Source: Anaerolineae bacterium
GTDB taxonomy: Bacteria; Chloroflexota; Anaerolineae; Aggregatilineales; J027
Assembly (NCBI GenBank): GCA_021463865.1
Contig: JAJTXY010000014.1
Coordinates: 41,701 to 105,700, forward strand
DNA: 64,000 nt
Direction of reading: 5' to 3'
Shown here: positions 1 through 9,920 of the stretch, piece by piece
Position numbering within the stretch: the stretch's first letter is position 1
Layout: each line of letters opens with the position of its first letter
Position numbers and translations under genes: made by a program
Notes under the pieces: generated by a model
Databases searched by the model: none
Told to the model about the DNA's origin: nothing
Seen by the model: the letters and a program-made list of their open reading frames with translations, nothing else

Positions 1-540
1 AACCGTGTCGTTTTCCCCCACACTACCCAGTTCCAGTGATAACAACTGCTTGCTCTGCGGCAGATAATAGATTACCGCGCCTTCACCTTCTGGAATCGCT
101 TCTAGAAGTCCCTTAGGCACATCAAAAAATTCTGACCCAATGCCGACGTACTGGCCCATCCGGCGGCCTTCGACTTTTTTCTCCAAAAAACCTTCAATAT
201 GGGCAAGCTCACCTTTTAATAGTTCGTCATTGATTAACTGATACTGCCGCTGAATTTGCTTGGTGGTAAACCAACCACTGACACTGGCGATCAGTAACCC
301 AACAATCAACACAAATAAGAAAATTTGCCAACCAAGCAATAAGCTAAAGAGCAAAAATGGCCCCAGCAATGCAAACATCAAACATCCCAACACCAGCCAA
401 GCCGAGCGCAGTTGACCACGAATCCGAGCGATTTGCGTTTCACTAATCACCCCACGCCGATTGGCTTCAATATCGGCTTGTGTGATGTATAAATGTTTTT
501 GCAAGGCTGCCATCAATTGATCTGACTGGGGTTTGGACAT
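1..540 (-). CDS. Membrane protein of unknown function, partial (left edge)
   Basis: The frame is open from an ATG at 540 leftwards to the window edge, 180 codons with no stop, so the C-terminus lies outside. The product starts MSKPQSDQLMAAL and has a soluble, probably helical head of about 45 residues. Two closely spaced hydrophobic segments follow at about residues 48-66 and 69-88, then a charged stretch rich in Q, K and E and a mixed domain starting near residue 115 (GQYVGIGSEFF). This suggests a small integral membrane protein with a cytosolic or extracytoplasmic C-terminal domain. I do not recognise the family. It is divergent from the Kelch gene at 621, so the 80 bp between them should hold both promoters. 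Confidence 0.6.
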   Translation of the reverse strand, partial: MSKPQSDQLMAALQKHLYITQADIEANRRGVISETQIARIRGQLRSAWLVLGCLMFALLGPFLLFSLLLGWQIFLFVLIVGLLIASVSGWFTTKQIQRQYQLINDELLKGELAHIEGFLEKKVEGRRMGQYVGIGSEFFDVPKGLLEAIPEGEGAVIYYLPQSKQLLSLELGSVGENDTV

Positions 541-620
541 CGTTTCACCTGAACCCGAATTGCATATATGATGTGTATTGATGGGGGGATTATATCGAAT
601 AAATTTGTGGAGGGATGGCA

Positions 621-1565
621 ATGCCGAAAATTCGATTCCTATTCATCATCGCCCTAAGTATGTTGGCCTATTTCCCACGGCCCAGTTATGGACAAGCGGA
701 CTGGGAAGAAGTTCGTTCTATGCTCACCGCTCGTTCCGAAATGCCTGCTGCTGTCTTAGACAACAAGATTTATGTTCCCGGTGGTTTCGGTGGCCTCGAT
801 ACATTTGAGGTCTATGATGCGGCGGCTGATACATGGGAAACGCTCGCACCCATGCCCGCAGGTCGTGACCATCTGATGGCAACCGCCTATGATGGCAAGA
901 TATACGTATGCGGCGGCTTTGTGCGCTGGCAACCCCAATCTACCGCTTTTGTCTATGACCCCACCGCCAATGAATGGACAGCCCTTGCCGATATGCCAGA
1001 AAATCGTGCGGCGGGTGTCGCTGTCGTGGTGGATGACTTTATCTATGTTGTCGGCGGGGTATCGGATGATGAATCGGTTGCGCCGCCCCTTCTGCGCTAT
1101 GACCCTACTCAGGATGAATGGACGACCCTAGCCCCAACAAGTGTAGTACGCGATCACCTCGCCGCCGTTGTACTAGAAGGTCAAATCTGGGCCATTGGAG
1201 GACGGAGCACCGGAGTCGAGTACAACTCAGTTGAGATGTATGACCCCGAAACGGATACATGGGAAACCGGCCCATCGCTGAATGTTGCACGGGCCGGGTT
1301 CAACGCCACCGTCATGGATGGCAAAATTTATGCCGCCGGGGGTGAGGTTTTTGCGATATGCCCAAATGATGATTGCCCCCAAACCCTTGATACCGTTGAA
1401 GTTTATGACCCGGAAACGGAAACATGGGAAATTATCACCCAAATGCCTGTGGCCCTGCACGGGTTTCCCATCGCCAGTGTGGACGATGCCCTTTATGTAC
1501 TGGGTGGATCCAAAGAAGCAGGCGCAATTTTGAACGATGGGCGGGTGTTCGTTTATCGGCCCTAG
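621..1565 (+). CDS. Secreted Kelch-repeat protein
   Basis: The product has about 314 residues with an N-terminal signal peptide (MPKIRFLFIIALSMLAYF, cleavage probably after SYG) and about six Kelch repeats. The repeats are visible as recurring GG doublets after a hydrophobic beta strand (IYVPGGFGG, IYVCGGF, IYVVGGV, IWAIGGR, IYAAGGE, LYVLGGS) and YDP-xx-xxW motifs. Kelch repeats form a beta-propeller that usually binds proteins or sugars; no catalytic residues can be assigned. A GGAGGG at 609-614 abuts the first ATG (615) but lies six bases from the second (621), so 621 is the better start. It stands alone between a divergent membrane gene and a convergent DUF1152 pseudogene. Confidence 0.85.
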   Translation: MPKIRFLFIIALSMLAYFPRPSYGQADWEEVRSMLTARSEMPAAVLDNKIYVPGGFGGLDTFEVYDAAADTWETLAPMPAGRDHLMATAYDGKIYVCGGFVRWQPQSTAFVYDPTANEWTALADMPENRAAGVAVVVDDFIYVVGGVSDDESVAPPLLRYDPTQDEWTTLAPTSVVRDHLAAVVLEGQIWAIGGRSTGVEYNSVEMYDPETDTWETGPSLNVARAGFNATVMDGKIYAAGGEVFAICPNDDCPQTLDTVEVYDPETETWEIITQMPVALHGFPIASVDDALYVLGGSKEAGAILNDGRVFVYRP

Positions 1566-1585
1566 CGGTGACTTTTTTGGCGAGT

Positions 1586-2532
1586 TTATGGCAAAGGGAA
1601 TGGCGGGGTTTTTCTGAGGGCCAGATCGCCCCGCACCTTTTGCATTACTCGCCACGTCTCATCAATTGTAAAAGTCAGGCGAAGTTGTGGCAGCAATAAG
1701 TTTCGTCTGGCAACTGCTTTAAGGTCAAAAAACCAATAAATCGGCATTAAAGGGGAAATGTTGAGAACACTTTCCTCCGTGCGTTTGACGAGATGATAGT
1801 TCCCATATTCTCCCCTTACGGCTGAAATCACCGAGGAACAAATGACGCTGGGGTGATCCGGTTGCTGGTCAAAGGTATACATCACTGCCCGTTCATAACT
1901 TTCATAACATGGCATCGTCTTTGAAAGTGCGCTGACCCCCTTAAAGCCATTGTCTTTGGTCAGTTGGGCGATATTCTCAAAGAGATGGGCATACCCAACC
2001 TCATGCTCAATGCCCAAACCCAGACAAGCTAATCCTCTAAATTTTAGGATTCGCAATTCGTCAACGGCAAGGATAGATAGCGAATCTTCCAGCATCGTGC
2101 CCGGTTCAGGTTCATCGCCAAACATCAGGCTGTCTATCCCCCCATCTACCAGCAAAATCGCATCAATACCTAGATGTTCGACTAATACACGGTAATTTTT
2201 GATAAGTGGCCTTGCCCCGGTTTTTTCAAAACACCAAATCGTGATGTATTCATTGCGCTCTGCTAAAAACCATTGACTGAGATAGTATTCGGAGAAGTAA
2301 TCGGTAAAAATCTCCAAATCTGCACTCACCCCAACGAGCGTATCGGTTAGTTGCTCACCATCGTTTAATCCGGCAATATCCGAAAAGGAAAGGTTGGCAA
2401 GATGAACATCGAGACCACGCTTTTCCAGTTCAAAATAAATGGGTAGTCCTGAAAAACGTCAAACCCACCGCCAGCCCCCGCAATGAGGATACTTTTACAT
2501 GTGGAAAGCTCATGGAGTATCGGCAAATTCAT
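1586..2532 (-). pseudogene. DUF1152 family protein, single-base frameshift
   Basis: Two minus-strand frames together make one DUF1152 protein of about 315 residues. The N-terminal piece begins MNLPILHELSTCKSILIAGA at the ATG at 2532, which is preceded by a good Shine-Dalgarno (GGGAGG, complement of 2539-2544). It carries the family's glycine-rich nucleotide-binding-like start (AGAGGGFDVF). In the same frame it then runs into nonsense and stops near 2365. In the next frame the family sequence continues directly (SGLPIYFELEKRGLDVHLAN) and runs to the stop at 1586. The frames meet at the run of five A at 2452-2456; one more A there would restore the gene. DUF1152 has no firmly assigned function that I know of. 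Either a recent pseudogene or a homopolymer error. Confidence 0.8.
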
Positions 2533-2744
2533 ATTTATCCTCCCAGAAAAAATGACGTACTCATAGGCTACATCGGTTTTGACATGAGCTATATCAGCCA
2601 AAGACGCCAATTGAAGCCCGTCCGTTTTTGTAATATCATGAAAATGAATTCGCTAATTCCCCCTACCACCACATTTCTCTGCTTCGCGTTACAATCAATC
2701 CGCAAGAACCCCATATGCAGTCCAATTACAAGGAGCCTTTCTTG

Positions 2745-3944
2745 ATGGACACACAGGTAGATACCAAAACCGCTTTTTTGGCGGAGCAACTCGATGAATT
2801 ACGCGAGCAGGGCCTATTTAACACTGTTCGCACGATTGAAAGTGCGATGGGTGGACGCATTGTCGTGGATGGCAAGCCCGTCATCAATTTTTGCGCCAAT
2901 AATTATCTCGGCCTCGCCAATCACCCCCGCTTGGTGCAAGCCGCGAAAGACGCCATTGATCAGTATGGCATTGGGCCGGGCGCGGTGCGAACCATCGCTG
3001 GAACGAACAGTCTGCATGTCAAATTGGAGGAACGGTTGGCCCAATTTAAAGGGGCGGAGGCTGTCTTAACTCTGCAAAGCGGATTTACAGCCAATCTTGG
3101 CTCAATCCCTGCATTGGTCGGCAAAGGCGACGCGATTTTTTCTGATCGCCTCAATCACGCCAGCATTATTGATGGGTGCCGTCTCAGCCGTGCCCAAATT
3201 ATCGCCTATGAACACAACGACCCAGCCGATTTACGCGAGAAAATCAAAGAGGCTATCGCCAGCAAAGAATACACTCGTTATATGATTATCACGGACGGCG
3301 TATTTAGCATGGATGGCGACATTGCCCCCCTGCCTGCCATCTATGAAATTGCCCGTGAATTCGACATCCTATTGATGGTAGACGATGCACATGGCGAGGG
3401 TGTACTAGGTAAAGGCGGGCGAGGGATCGTGGATCACTTTGGGCTGCATGGCAAAGTGGATATTGAAATCGGCACGATGAGTAAGGCGTTCGGGGTAGTC
3501 GGTGGGATTGTGGCAGGCCGCAAAGTGATTATTGATTGGCTGCGTCAGCGTTGTCGTCCATTGCTGTTTTCCAGCGCCATGACCGTCCCGGATACAGCCG
3601 CCTGTTTGGAAGCGGTTGATCTGTTGGAAGAATCTACAGAATTGGTCGAACGGCTGTGGGCCAATGCCGATGTGTTTAAGAAAGGCATGAAAGCACTCGG
3701 TTTCGATACAGGTCAAACCCAAACGCCGATTGTTCCGGTGATGCTAGGTGAGGCGAAATTAGCGCAGCAGTTCAGCCGCCAGTTATTTGAAAATGGCGTA
3801 TTTGCGATGGCGATTGGCTATCCAACCGTGCCACAGGGGAAAGCGCGTATCCGGGTCATGAACACCGCCGCACATACCCCCTCCGACATTGAAGAAGCCC
3901 TCAGCGTGTTTGAAAAAGTCGGCAAGAATTTAGGCGTAATCTAA
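2745..3944 (+). CDS. kbl: Glycine C-acetyltransferase (2-amino-3-ketobutyrate CoA ligase)
   Basis: A cytosolic, PLP-dependent alpha-oxoamine synthase of about 399 residues, the normal family length. It cleaves 2-amino-3-ketobutyrate with CoA to glycine and acetyl-CoA, the second step of threonine degradation. Visible are the N-terminal [14 protein letters not shown] motif, the [11 protein letters not shown] substrate region, DDAHGEG with the PLP-ring aspartate and histidine, and the Schiff-base lysine in TMSKAFG (about residue 247). Related enzymes (BioF, HemA, serine palmitoyltransferase) share this fold, but the motifs match Kbl best. The start at 2745 is chosen because AGGAG at 2731-2735 lies nine bases upstream; an ATG at 2715 lacks a site. 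Threonine dehydrogenase is not next to it. Confidence 0.88.
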   Translation: MDTQVDTKTAFLAEQLDELREQGLFNTVRTIESAMGGRIVVDGKPVINFCANNYLGLANHPRLVQAAKDAIDQYGIGPGAVRTIAGTNSLHVKLEERLAQFKGAEAVLTLQSGFTANLGSIPALVGKGDAIFSDRLNHASIIDGCRLSRAQIIAYEHNDPADLREKIKEAIASKEYTRYMIITDGVFSMDGDIAPLPAIYEIAREFDILLMVDDAHGEGVLGKGGRGIVDHFGLHGKVDIEIGTMSKAFGVVGGIVAGRKVIIDWLRQRCRPLLFSSAMTVPDTAACLEAVDLLEESTELVERLWANADVFKKGMKALGFDTGQTQTPIVPVMLGEAKLAQQFSRQLFENGVFAMAIGYPTVPQGKARIRVMNTAAHTPSDIEEALSVFEKVGKNLGVI

Positions 3945-4003
3945 ATATTCCCCTAGATTCAGTATGGCCCCGTGCCCACCAAAAATTTACTATTGAATCA
4001 AAA

Positions 4004-4032
4004 ACACCCAGTCTATTTATTAGACCGGGTGT
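4004..4032 (-). terminator. Intrinsic terminator between convergent kbl and clpC
   Basis: An 11-bp stem (4004-4014 with 4022-4032, one G-U pair) has a seven-base loop. Read on the minus strand the stem is followed by a T5 run, so it should end the clpC transcript. On the plus strand the tail is only moderately T-rich, so it may also stop kbl less efficiently. Confidence 0.75.
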
Positions 4033-4057
4033 CTGTTTCTGTTGACAGGTGAACGGT

Positions 4058-6667
4058 TTAGTTCATCGGGGCGGCTTCTTGGGCAACCGCATCGCCCACG
4101 GCTTCACCCTGACCCGCCGAGAAAGTCAGTTCTTTCGTCTCGGCATTGAGGTCAACCACGACGGTACTGCCTACCTCGAAGTTACCCATCAGAATGAAGT
4201 CGGAGAGTTTGTCTTCGACCAAATTCGTCACCACACGGCGCAACGGACGTGCCCCAAATTCGGGGTCATACCCTTGGTCGCCGATAAAGGTACGGGCAGC
4301 GTCGGTCACTTCAAGGCCGAGGTTATGTTCCTTCATGCGGGCGCGGACTTCATGGAGACGCAGTTCCACAATTTCGTTGATTTCCTCACGGGTCAGTGAG
4401 CGGAAGACAATCGTGCCGTCCAAGCGGTTGAGGAATTCGGGGCGGAAATTGCGGCGCAGTTCTTCGGTGACACGCTTGCGCATTTCCTCATATTCTTCGG
4501 CCTGCGACATTTTTTCGTCTTTTTCAAAGCTGAAACCGAGTGTTGTACCGCGTTTGATGGTATCCGCGCCGATATTACTGGTCATGACCACAATCGCGTT
4601 ACGGAAGTCCACTTGGCGACCACGTGCATCGGAGAGGTGGCCTTCTTCCATAATCTGAAGCAGCATATTTAAGGCTTCAGGGTGGGCTTTCTCGATTTCA
4701 TCAAACACCACAATGCTGTAGGGGCGGCGGCGGATGGCCTCGGTCAATTGACCCGCATCCTCGTACCCCACATAACCGGGAGGCGCACCTGTTAGACGAG
4801 CGACGGTATGGCGTTCCATAAATTCACTCATATCGAGTTGAATCAGGGCATCCTCGCTGCCAAACAGGAATTCCGCCAGTGCCTTCGAAAGTTCAGTCTT
4901 GCCGACCCCAGTTGGGCCGAGGAACAGGAATGAACCAATTGGGCGGCGGGGGTCTTTAAGGCCAGCACGAGCACGACGCACAGCCTTGCTAATGGCGGTA
5001 ATCGCTTCGTTCTGGCCGATGATGCGTTCATGCAGGGCGTCTTCCATGCGCAGCAGTCGTTGAGATTCTTCCTCGGCGATGGTGGTGACCGGGATACCCG
5101 TCAACATGCCCAGCACTTCGGCAATGTCCTCCGAGCTAAGACGCGGTTTTTGGGTTTCGGGGTTCCAACTGGAATGGAAAGTTTCGAGCTTGATTTCAAC
5201 TTCGCGCAACTGCGTCTTCATATCTTCCACAATGGCGGGATCAACCTCGGTATTGCGCTGAACATCATCCAACTCGTCCAGCAAATTCAGGCGTTCACGT
5301 TCGGTCTTACGATAGCGGGTGCTGTCGGGACTCTTGTACATGCGAACGCGGCTGGATGCTTCGTCAATGAGGTCAATCGCCTTATCCGGCAGGAAACGAT
5401 CTGGCAGATAACGGGCCGAAAGGTTGGCGGCTGCCTCAATTGCTTCATTGGAAATTTCGAGGTCGTGATGTTCTTCATAATTGCTCTTGATGCCACGTAG
5501 AATTTCGATGGTTTGTTCAATGGTGGGTTCATCTACACGCACTTTTTGGAAACGGCGCTCCAATGCGGCATCATTTTCGATGTGCTTGCGATATTCGTCT
5601 AGTGTCGTTGCGCCGATACATTGCAGTTCACCGCGAGCCAGAGCGGGTTTCAAGATGTTGGCGGCGTCCACACTGCTGCCTGCCGAACCTGCCCCGACCA
5701 GCATATGCACTTCGTCAATGAACAAAATACTGTCAGAGGATTTAAGCTCCTCGACGACACGTTTGAGCCGTTCCTCAAACTGACCGCGATACATCGTGCC
5801 TGCCACCAAACTGCCGACATCCAATTGAAGAACGCGCTTATTAAGCAGCGGGGCAGGGGCATCACGGTCTACAATACGCTGCGCTAGACCTTCGACAATC
5901 GCGGTTTTACCCACACCGGGTTCGCCGATAAGGGCCGGATTGTTCTTGGTACGGCGACTGAGGATTTGAATCACACGCTCAATTTCCATCTCACGCCCGA
6001 TGACCGGATCGAGTTTGTTATCCTCGGCAAGCGCGGTCAGGTCGGTGGCGAGTTGGTCAATTAGCGGGGTGGAACTCTTTTTCTCACGGGGGCGTGATCC
6101 ACGCGGCCCGATTTCAGGGGAACCGCCACTGGCTGACGACGATGCCGATGTCGAACTGCTAGAACCTTCACGACGCGGCGGAAATTCGCGGCGATTACGG
6201 TCAGGGTCTTCCTGCAAAATCCGGCGGGTTTGGCGGCGCACATCTTCAGGGTTAATGTGGAGGCGCTTCAACACTTCAATGGCAACCCCATCTTGTTGGC
6301 GTACCAAGCCCAACAGAAGATGTTCAGTGCCAATATAGTGATGACCCATGCGGCGGGCTTCATCTACGGCTAATTCCAGCACTTTTTTGGTGCTGGGCGA
6401 CAAGTCCATTTGAACTGGGCCAGTGGTGCGATTTGAACTGGTCATGCGTTCGATCAGTTCTTCCACACGACGTTGGTCGAGACCGAGTTCACTCAAAACA
6501 CGACCCGCAACCCCACCCTCTTCACGCATTAAACCGAGCAATAGATGCTCAGTTCCGATGTAGCTATGTTGTAAGCGTTCGGCCTCTTCTTGGGCCAGAC
6601 TCAGCACCCGGCGAGCACGCTGAGTAAAACGCTCCATTTTGTTACCACCTTGATTTCGCTCCGCCAT
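4058..6667 (-). CDS. clpC: ATP-dependent Clp protease ATP-binding subunit ClpC
   Basis: A Hsp100/AAA+ unfoldase of about 869 residues that feeds substrates to ClpP or refolds aggregates in the cytosol. Domains in order: double Clp N-domain (about 12-155), a Ser-rich linker (about 160-205), AAA-1 with GEPGVGKT at 248-255 and FIDEVHML near 316-323, a short coiled middle domain (about 450-505), and AAA-2 with GPTGVGKT at 584-591, ending in the ClpB D2-small domain. The start at 6667 has GGGAGG eight bases upstream (complement of 6675-6681). An internal ATG at 6634 ([12 protein letters not shown]) follows AAGGTGG and matches the usual ClpC beginning, so it remains possible. No CIRCE or CtsR-like operator was recognised upstream. 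A broken N-domain paralogue lies upstream at 7087-7535. Confidence 0.95.
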   Translation of the reverse strand: MAERNQGGNKMERFTQRARRVLSLAQEEAERLQHSYIGTEHLLLGLMREEGGVAGRVLSELGLDQRRVEELIERMTSSNRTTGPVQMDLSPSTKKVLELAVDEARRMGHHYIGTEHLLLGLVRQQDGVAIEVLKRLHINPEDVRRQTRRILQEDPDRNRREFPPRREGSSSSTSASSSASGGSPEIGPRGSRPREKKSSTPLIDQLATDLTALAEDNKLDPVIGREMEIERVIQILSRRTKNNPALIGEPGVGKTAIVEGLAQRIVDRDAPAPLLNKRVLQLDVGSLVAGTMYRGQFEERLKRVVEELKSSDSILFIDEVHMLVGAGSAGSSVDAANILKPALARGELQCIGATTLDEYRKHIENDAALERRFQKVRVDEPTIEQTIEILRGIKSNYEEHHDLEISNEAIEAAANLSARYLPDRFLPDKAIDLIDEASSRVRMYKSPDSTRYRKTERERLNLLDELDDVQRNTEVDPAIVEDMKTQLREVEIKLETFHSSWNPETQKPRLSSEDIAEVLGMLTGIPVTTIAEEESQRLLRMEDALHERIIGQNEAITAISKAVRRARAGLKDPRRPIGSFLFLGPTGVGKTELSKALAEFLFGSEDALIQLDMSEFMERHTVARLTGAPPGYVGYEDAGQLTEAIRRRPYSIVVFDEIEKAHPEALNMLLQIMEEGHLSDARGRQVDFRNAIVVMTSNIGADTIKRGTTLGFSFEKDEKMSQAEEYEEMRKRVTEELRRNFRPEFLNRLDGTIVFRSLTREEINEIVELRLHEVRARMKEHNLGLEVTDAARTFIGDQGYDPEFGARPLRRVVTNLVEDKLSDFILMGNFEVGSTVVVDLNAETKELTFSAGQGEAVGDAVAQEAAPMN

Positions 6668-6681
6668 GGGATTGTCCTCCC

Positions 6682-7086
6682 TTTGGACATGTTTTAAATA
6701 ACTGCCATAACTTCATTGAATGAAACAGTCTATGGCCTTTTACAAACCACCCAAAACGCCCAATAGGGCACAACTAATTTGAACTGTCCCTATTCAGAAC
6801 TCTACCGGAAATTAGTCCGTTACGCTAGATAGAATGTCACTTGCAAACCATACCTTAACGCCTTTTTTTCAAATTTCTATTGTACAAAACACCCCATCCC
6901 AATTTGGATTGTTAACATCCCTACCCGCTTATAAGTTAGACGTTTCTCCCGCTGGAGAAGTTCAGATAGAATTGGAATTTCTCAGAGGAGAAACACTTTA
7001 TAGGATACAGCGCGGCTAATTTCAATTATAGGGGATAGTGGGGACTGACAGCAACAGGCTTAGGTAATTCTTCATGAACCATTTAT
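6682..7086. other. Intergenic stretch of about 400 bp, no gene recognised
   Basis: This AT-richer stretch lies between the clpC start and the end of the broken Clp N-domain gene on the same strand. The only frame of any size (plus strand, 6834-7019) has no ribosome-binding site and no recognisable motif. It must contain the clpC promoter, but I could not pick out a convincing -35/-10 pair. Confidence 0.5.
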
Positions 7087-7535
7087 TTATCGCAGTGCAG
7101 TGGTAGGATACTTTCTCACATGCTTCCTCACATCTTGCCACATCTTGACAGGATCAAGCCCAACGCTTTTAATCATTTGGGCTGCAATAGTGTCTTTGCC
7201 GCGTAAGACTCCTAGCAAAAGGTGCGGAGTAGCAATAAAAAACGAACCCTGCCGCCTCGCCTCATCAACCGCGTGTTCAAGCAGTTTTTTAGTTGGCCTA
7301 GAGAGAGCTAATTCGGCTTCCCCACTTGGATAATCTGCTGTAAATTGCTCAAGTAGGGCAGTCAAACGTTCTTCATCTAATCCCAATTCAACGAGCATTT
7401 GATTGGCAGTTCCTCTTTCTCTTGGGAAAGGCCAACTAAGATATGCTCCGGGCCAATAAAAGTATGCTTCAGTCGTTCTGCCTCTTTCTGAGTAAGATAA
7501 AGGGTTTTTCTTGTTGATATTGTAAAGCGATCCAT
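7087..7535 (-). pseudogene. Stand-alone Clp N-domain protein, frameshifted
   Basis: Two minus-strand frames combine to about 149 residues resembling the double N-domain of ClpC without any AAA module. The first part starts MDRFTISTRKTLYLTQKEAE at the ATG at 7535 and reaches ILVGLSQEK. The second continues RGTANQMLVELGLDEERL in the next frame and runs through a second N-domain half (LLEHAVDEARRQG, HLLLGVLRG) to the stop at 7087. The frame change lies at about 7415-7419 in an AG-rich stretch and corresponds to one missing base. No clear Shine-Dalgarno is seen before 7535. Intact homologues of this architecture act as adaptor-like or regulatory partners of Clp machines, by inference only. It lies upstream of clpC on the same strand, so it probably arose by partial duplication of clpC. 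Confidence 0.75.
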
Positions 7536-7663
7536 TGGTTTTCGCTTCGGCACAGACTTTCGCTCTCTTCTGATGATACTATGCCATAATTATCCCAAGA
7601 ACGTAACCTAGCCATTTTTCCAGTTGAAAATTAACTTTAGACTACCCTAATAGAAATGGCAAA

Positions 7664-7685
7664 GGCGGAACCCGAAAGTCCCGCC
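7664..7685 (-). terminator. Probable terminator downstream of the S1 gene
   Basis: An 8-bp GC-rich stem (7664-7671 with 7678-7685, one G-U) has a six-base loop. On the minus strand it is followed by a moderately T-rich tail. It lies 39 bases past the stop of the S1 gene. Confidence 0.6.
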
Positions 7686-7723
7686 CATGTTCGTTGCTTC
7701 ATTTTTTACAGCCGGGGCCGTTA

Positions 7724-9166
7724 TTACTTCAGATTTGAATCCGCCATCTTCCAATCAAGATCGAGGTATTCTGGCGAATCCACTTTCTTTAGGCTCAACC
7801 CCAAACGGCGTTGATCGTGGTCAATTTTCACAATCCGCAGGGTCAACACATCGCCCTTGCTAACGACCTCACGTGGATGACGCACACGATGTTCAGACAA
7901 TTCACTGATGTGAATGAGGCCCTCAATTTCCGGGTGATCCACCAATCGTGCAAACGCCCCAAACTTGGTCAGCTTGGTGATGGACGCTTGGATCAACTGC
8001 CCAACCACATATTGGGACTGCACTTCTGCCCAAGGATCACGCTCGGTGCGGCGGACGCTCAACCCAATGCGGCGGCTGCTGGGGTCAACACTGATGACCT
8101 CCACTTCCACCTCTTGCCCGACGGCCAGTAATTCGCTGGGGTGGGTCAGGTGCTTCCACGAAATTTCGGTGAGATGCACCAAACCATCCGCGCCACCAAT
8201 GTCCACGAAAGCGCCAAAATCGGCTACGCTGGTGACTTTACCCTTGCGGCGTTCACCCACCTTCAATTCTTCCAGCAGGCGGCGTTTCTTTTCATCGCGT
8301 GATTCACGGGTGGCAGCCACCTCGGACAAAATCAGGCGGTTGCGGGCGCGCTTGATCTCGACCACTTTGACCATGATGGTTTCACTCACCATGCCGCCCC
8401 AACGCTCTTCGGGGTTTTCGCCAGTGGCGCGGGTACGGCGTTCGGGACTAATCTGGCTGGCAGGTACAAAACCACGCAGCCGCCCAAATCGCACAATCAA
8501 GCCGCCCTTATTGTAACCAGAGACGCGACCTTCATAGAGGGCCTTGCTCTGGAAATATTCTTCAGCCTCGCGCCAGTCGCTTTCTTCCAATGCACGACTG
8601 ATGGATAGAACAGGTCGTCCATCAGGGCCAGCGGCAGCAACGACAAACACCAATACTTTTGCACCCTCTTGTAATGTTTGAATGGTGCTGGTGGTCAGGC
8701 GCTCCAACTCACGACTATTGATGACCCCTTCAACCGTTGCACCGATTTCAACGGTGACTTCAGTGGGGGTGGTCTTCAAAATCGTGCCTTCAATTAAATC
8801 GCCCCGCTTGACACCTGTATCAGGAGCGTGGGGAGATTCTACAACTTCATCTACGGTATCATGATGATCGCCTGCGCCTACTTCTTCGGCATAGGCCTCT
8901 TCATGTTCGACAGGGGTTTCGAGTGCAACTGCATTATTAGCGACATCATGATGATCGCCTACGCCTATTTCTTCGGCATAGACCTCTTCATCTTCGGCAG
9001 GGGCTTCTAGTTCAACTGCATTATTATCAGTAGGGTGATCGCTCACAGGGGTGGACGGTGCCTCCTCTTCTACAAGGCTCGATTGCGAAGTAAGGGCTGT
9101 CTCTGGCTGCGGTGATGAGGATTGCTCTTCTGCTTCTTCATTCACCGGCTCGTGACGGGAATCCAT
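7724..9166 (-). CDS. rpsA: S1 RNA-binding domain protein, 30S ribosomal protein S1 type
   Basis: About 480 residues with four S1 (OB-fold) domains beginning near residues 122, 205, 300 and 385, each showing the G-x-V/I ... G-x-F/V ... GL/GF-V-hydrophobic pattern (for example VTSVADFGAFVDIGG and LTKFGAFARLVDHPEIEG). Bacterial S1 binds mRNA at the small subunit and helps initiation; four-domain forms are usual outside Proteobacteria. The first 120 residues are an acidic low-complexity extension built partly from a 29-residue tandem repeat. The ATG at 9166 is chosen because GGAG lies eight bases upstream; a TTG at 9190 would have no site. Related four-domain S1 proteins without ribosomal attachment exist, so the ribosomal role is likely but not proved. 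Confidence 0.85.
   Translation of the reverse strand: MDSRHEPVNEEAEEQSSSPQPETALTSQSSLVEEEAPSTPVSDHPTDNNAVELEAPAEDEEVYAEEIGVGDHHDVANNAVALETPVEHEEAYAEEVGAGDHHDTVDEVVESPHAPDTGVKRGDLIEGTILKTTPTEVTVEIGATVEGVINSRELERLTTSTIQTLQEGAKVLVFVVAAAGPDGRPVLSISRALEESDWREAEEYFQSKALYEGRVSGYNKGGLIVRFGRLRGFVPASQISPERRTRATGENPEERWGGMVSETIMVKVVEIKRARNRLILSEVAATRESRDEKKRRLLEELKVGERRKGKVTSVADFGAFVDIGGADGLVHLTEISWKHLTHPSELLAVGQEVEVEVISVDPSSRRIGLSVRRTERDPWAEVQSQYVVGQLIQASITKLTKFGAFARLVDHPEIEGLIHISELSEHRVRHPREVVSKGDVLTLRIVKIDHDQRRLGLSLKKVDSPEYLDLDWKMADSNLK
8861..9026. repeat. 87-bp tandem duplication inside the S1 gene
   Basis: Two head-to-tail copies of an 87-bp unit (8861-8947 and 8948-9026, the second slightly short) differ at roughly one base in ten. 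Each encodes a 29-residue acidic unit of the form NAV-LE-P-E-EE-YAEE-G-GDHHD. The length is a multiple of three, so the reading frame is kept. Confidence 0.85.
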
Positions 9167-9340
9167 AATCTTATCTCCATTGGCTGGCAAAGCATCAGGT
9201 GATTATACTATGCCCGTCGCATAAATCAAAGGTTCAAAAGGAATTACCTTTTCCCTCATATATTTCTCATCTAAGAAAGCTCTCTCACTAAGGGAAGATA
9301 GGAGCAGGAATTGGGACTGCCCCTATCCGCACAGGGGGAT

Positions 9341-9769
9341 TTACTCTACAGTGGATTTGACTAACATTCTGAAAACGTCAGATTCGGTAATCATCCCAAC
9401 CAAGTTGTGGGAAGCGTCCAAGACAGGCAAGCCGCTGACTTTCTTTTCCAGCATAATCTTAGCTGCCGCAATCACCGTCGTATCGGGGTTAACAGTCAGC
9501 ACATCTTTGGTCATAATCTTCTCAACCGTCAACCGACCCCACAGATAATTAATCTCCCAAATGCTGAGTGAAGTGGCATCGGATGGGCTGGCTTCACGCA
9601 CATCACCAATGGTCACAATACCCACCAATTTGTCGTGTTTTACCACTGGCAAACGGCGGACTCTTTTTTCTTTCATCAATTGGTGCGCTTCACCAATTGG
9701 GGTGTCAGGCTCAACTGTGATTACTGATTTGGTCATCCATTCGCTAACTTTTGTCGTCTGAATGGTCAT
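9341..9769 (-). CDS. CBS-domain pair protein
   Basis: About 142 residues made almost wholly of two CBS domains (a Bateman module): the first around residues 5-60 (VSEWMTKSVITVEPDTPIGE ... LVGIVTIGD) and the second around 80-138 (VEKIMTKDVLTVNPDTTV ... LVGMITESDV). Such modules bind adenosine nucleotides such as AMP, ATP or SAM and regulate partner proteins; the partner is not evident here. The ATG at 9769 follows AAGGATG at a sensible distance, whereas the ATG at 9781 sits directly on the AAGG, so 9769 is preferred. It stands alone, divergent from the sensor kinase gene at 9921. Confidence 0.88.
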   Translation of the reverse strand: MTIQTTKVSEWMTKSVITVEPDTPIGEAHQLMKEKRVRRLPVVKHDKLVGIVTIGDVREASPSDATSLSIWEINYLWGRLTVEKIMTKDVLTVNPDTTVIAAAKIMLEKKVSGLPVLDASHNLVGMITESDVFRMLVKSTVE

Positions 9770-9920
9770 GGGGGCAATCATCCTTTTTGGAGAATGGGCA
9801 GTCTACTTTCATTTTATACCTAAAGTATCGCATTTTCGTTAGATTTGAAAAGTGGCATCTGACCTTACAATTGCCTACAATTCTGCCTGAATTTAAGCGA
9901 GGATTGGATGTTTTAATTCA

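Noticed and set aside
5030..5500. A 156-codon plus-strand frame within clpC
   Set aside because: Antisense to the conserved ClpC middle region; typical shadow frame.
6834..7019. A 61-codon plus-strand frame between the Clp genes
   Set aside because: No ribosome-binding site, no motif, AT-rich intergenic composition.
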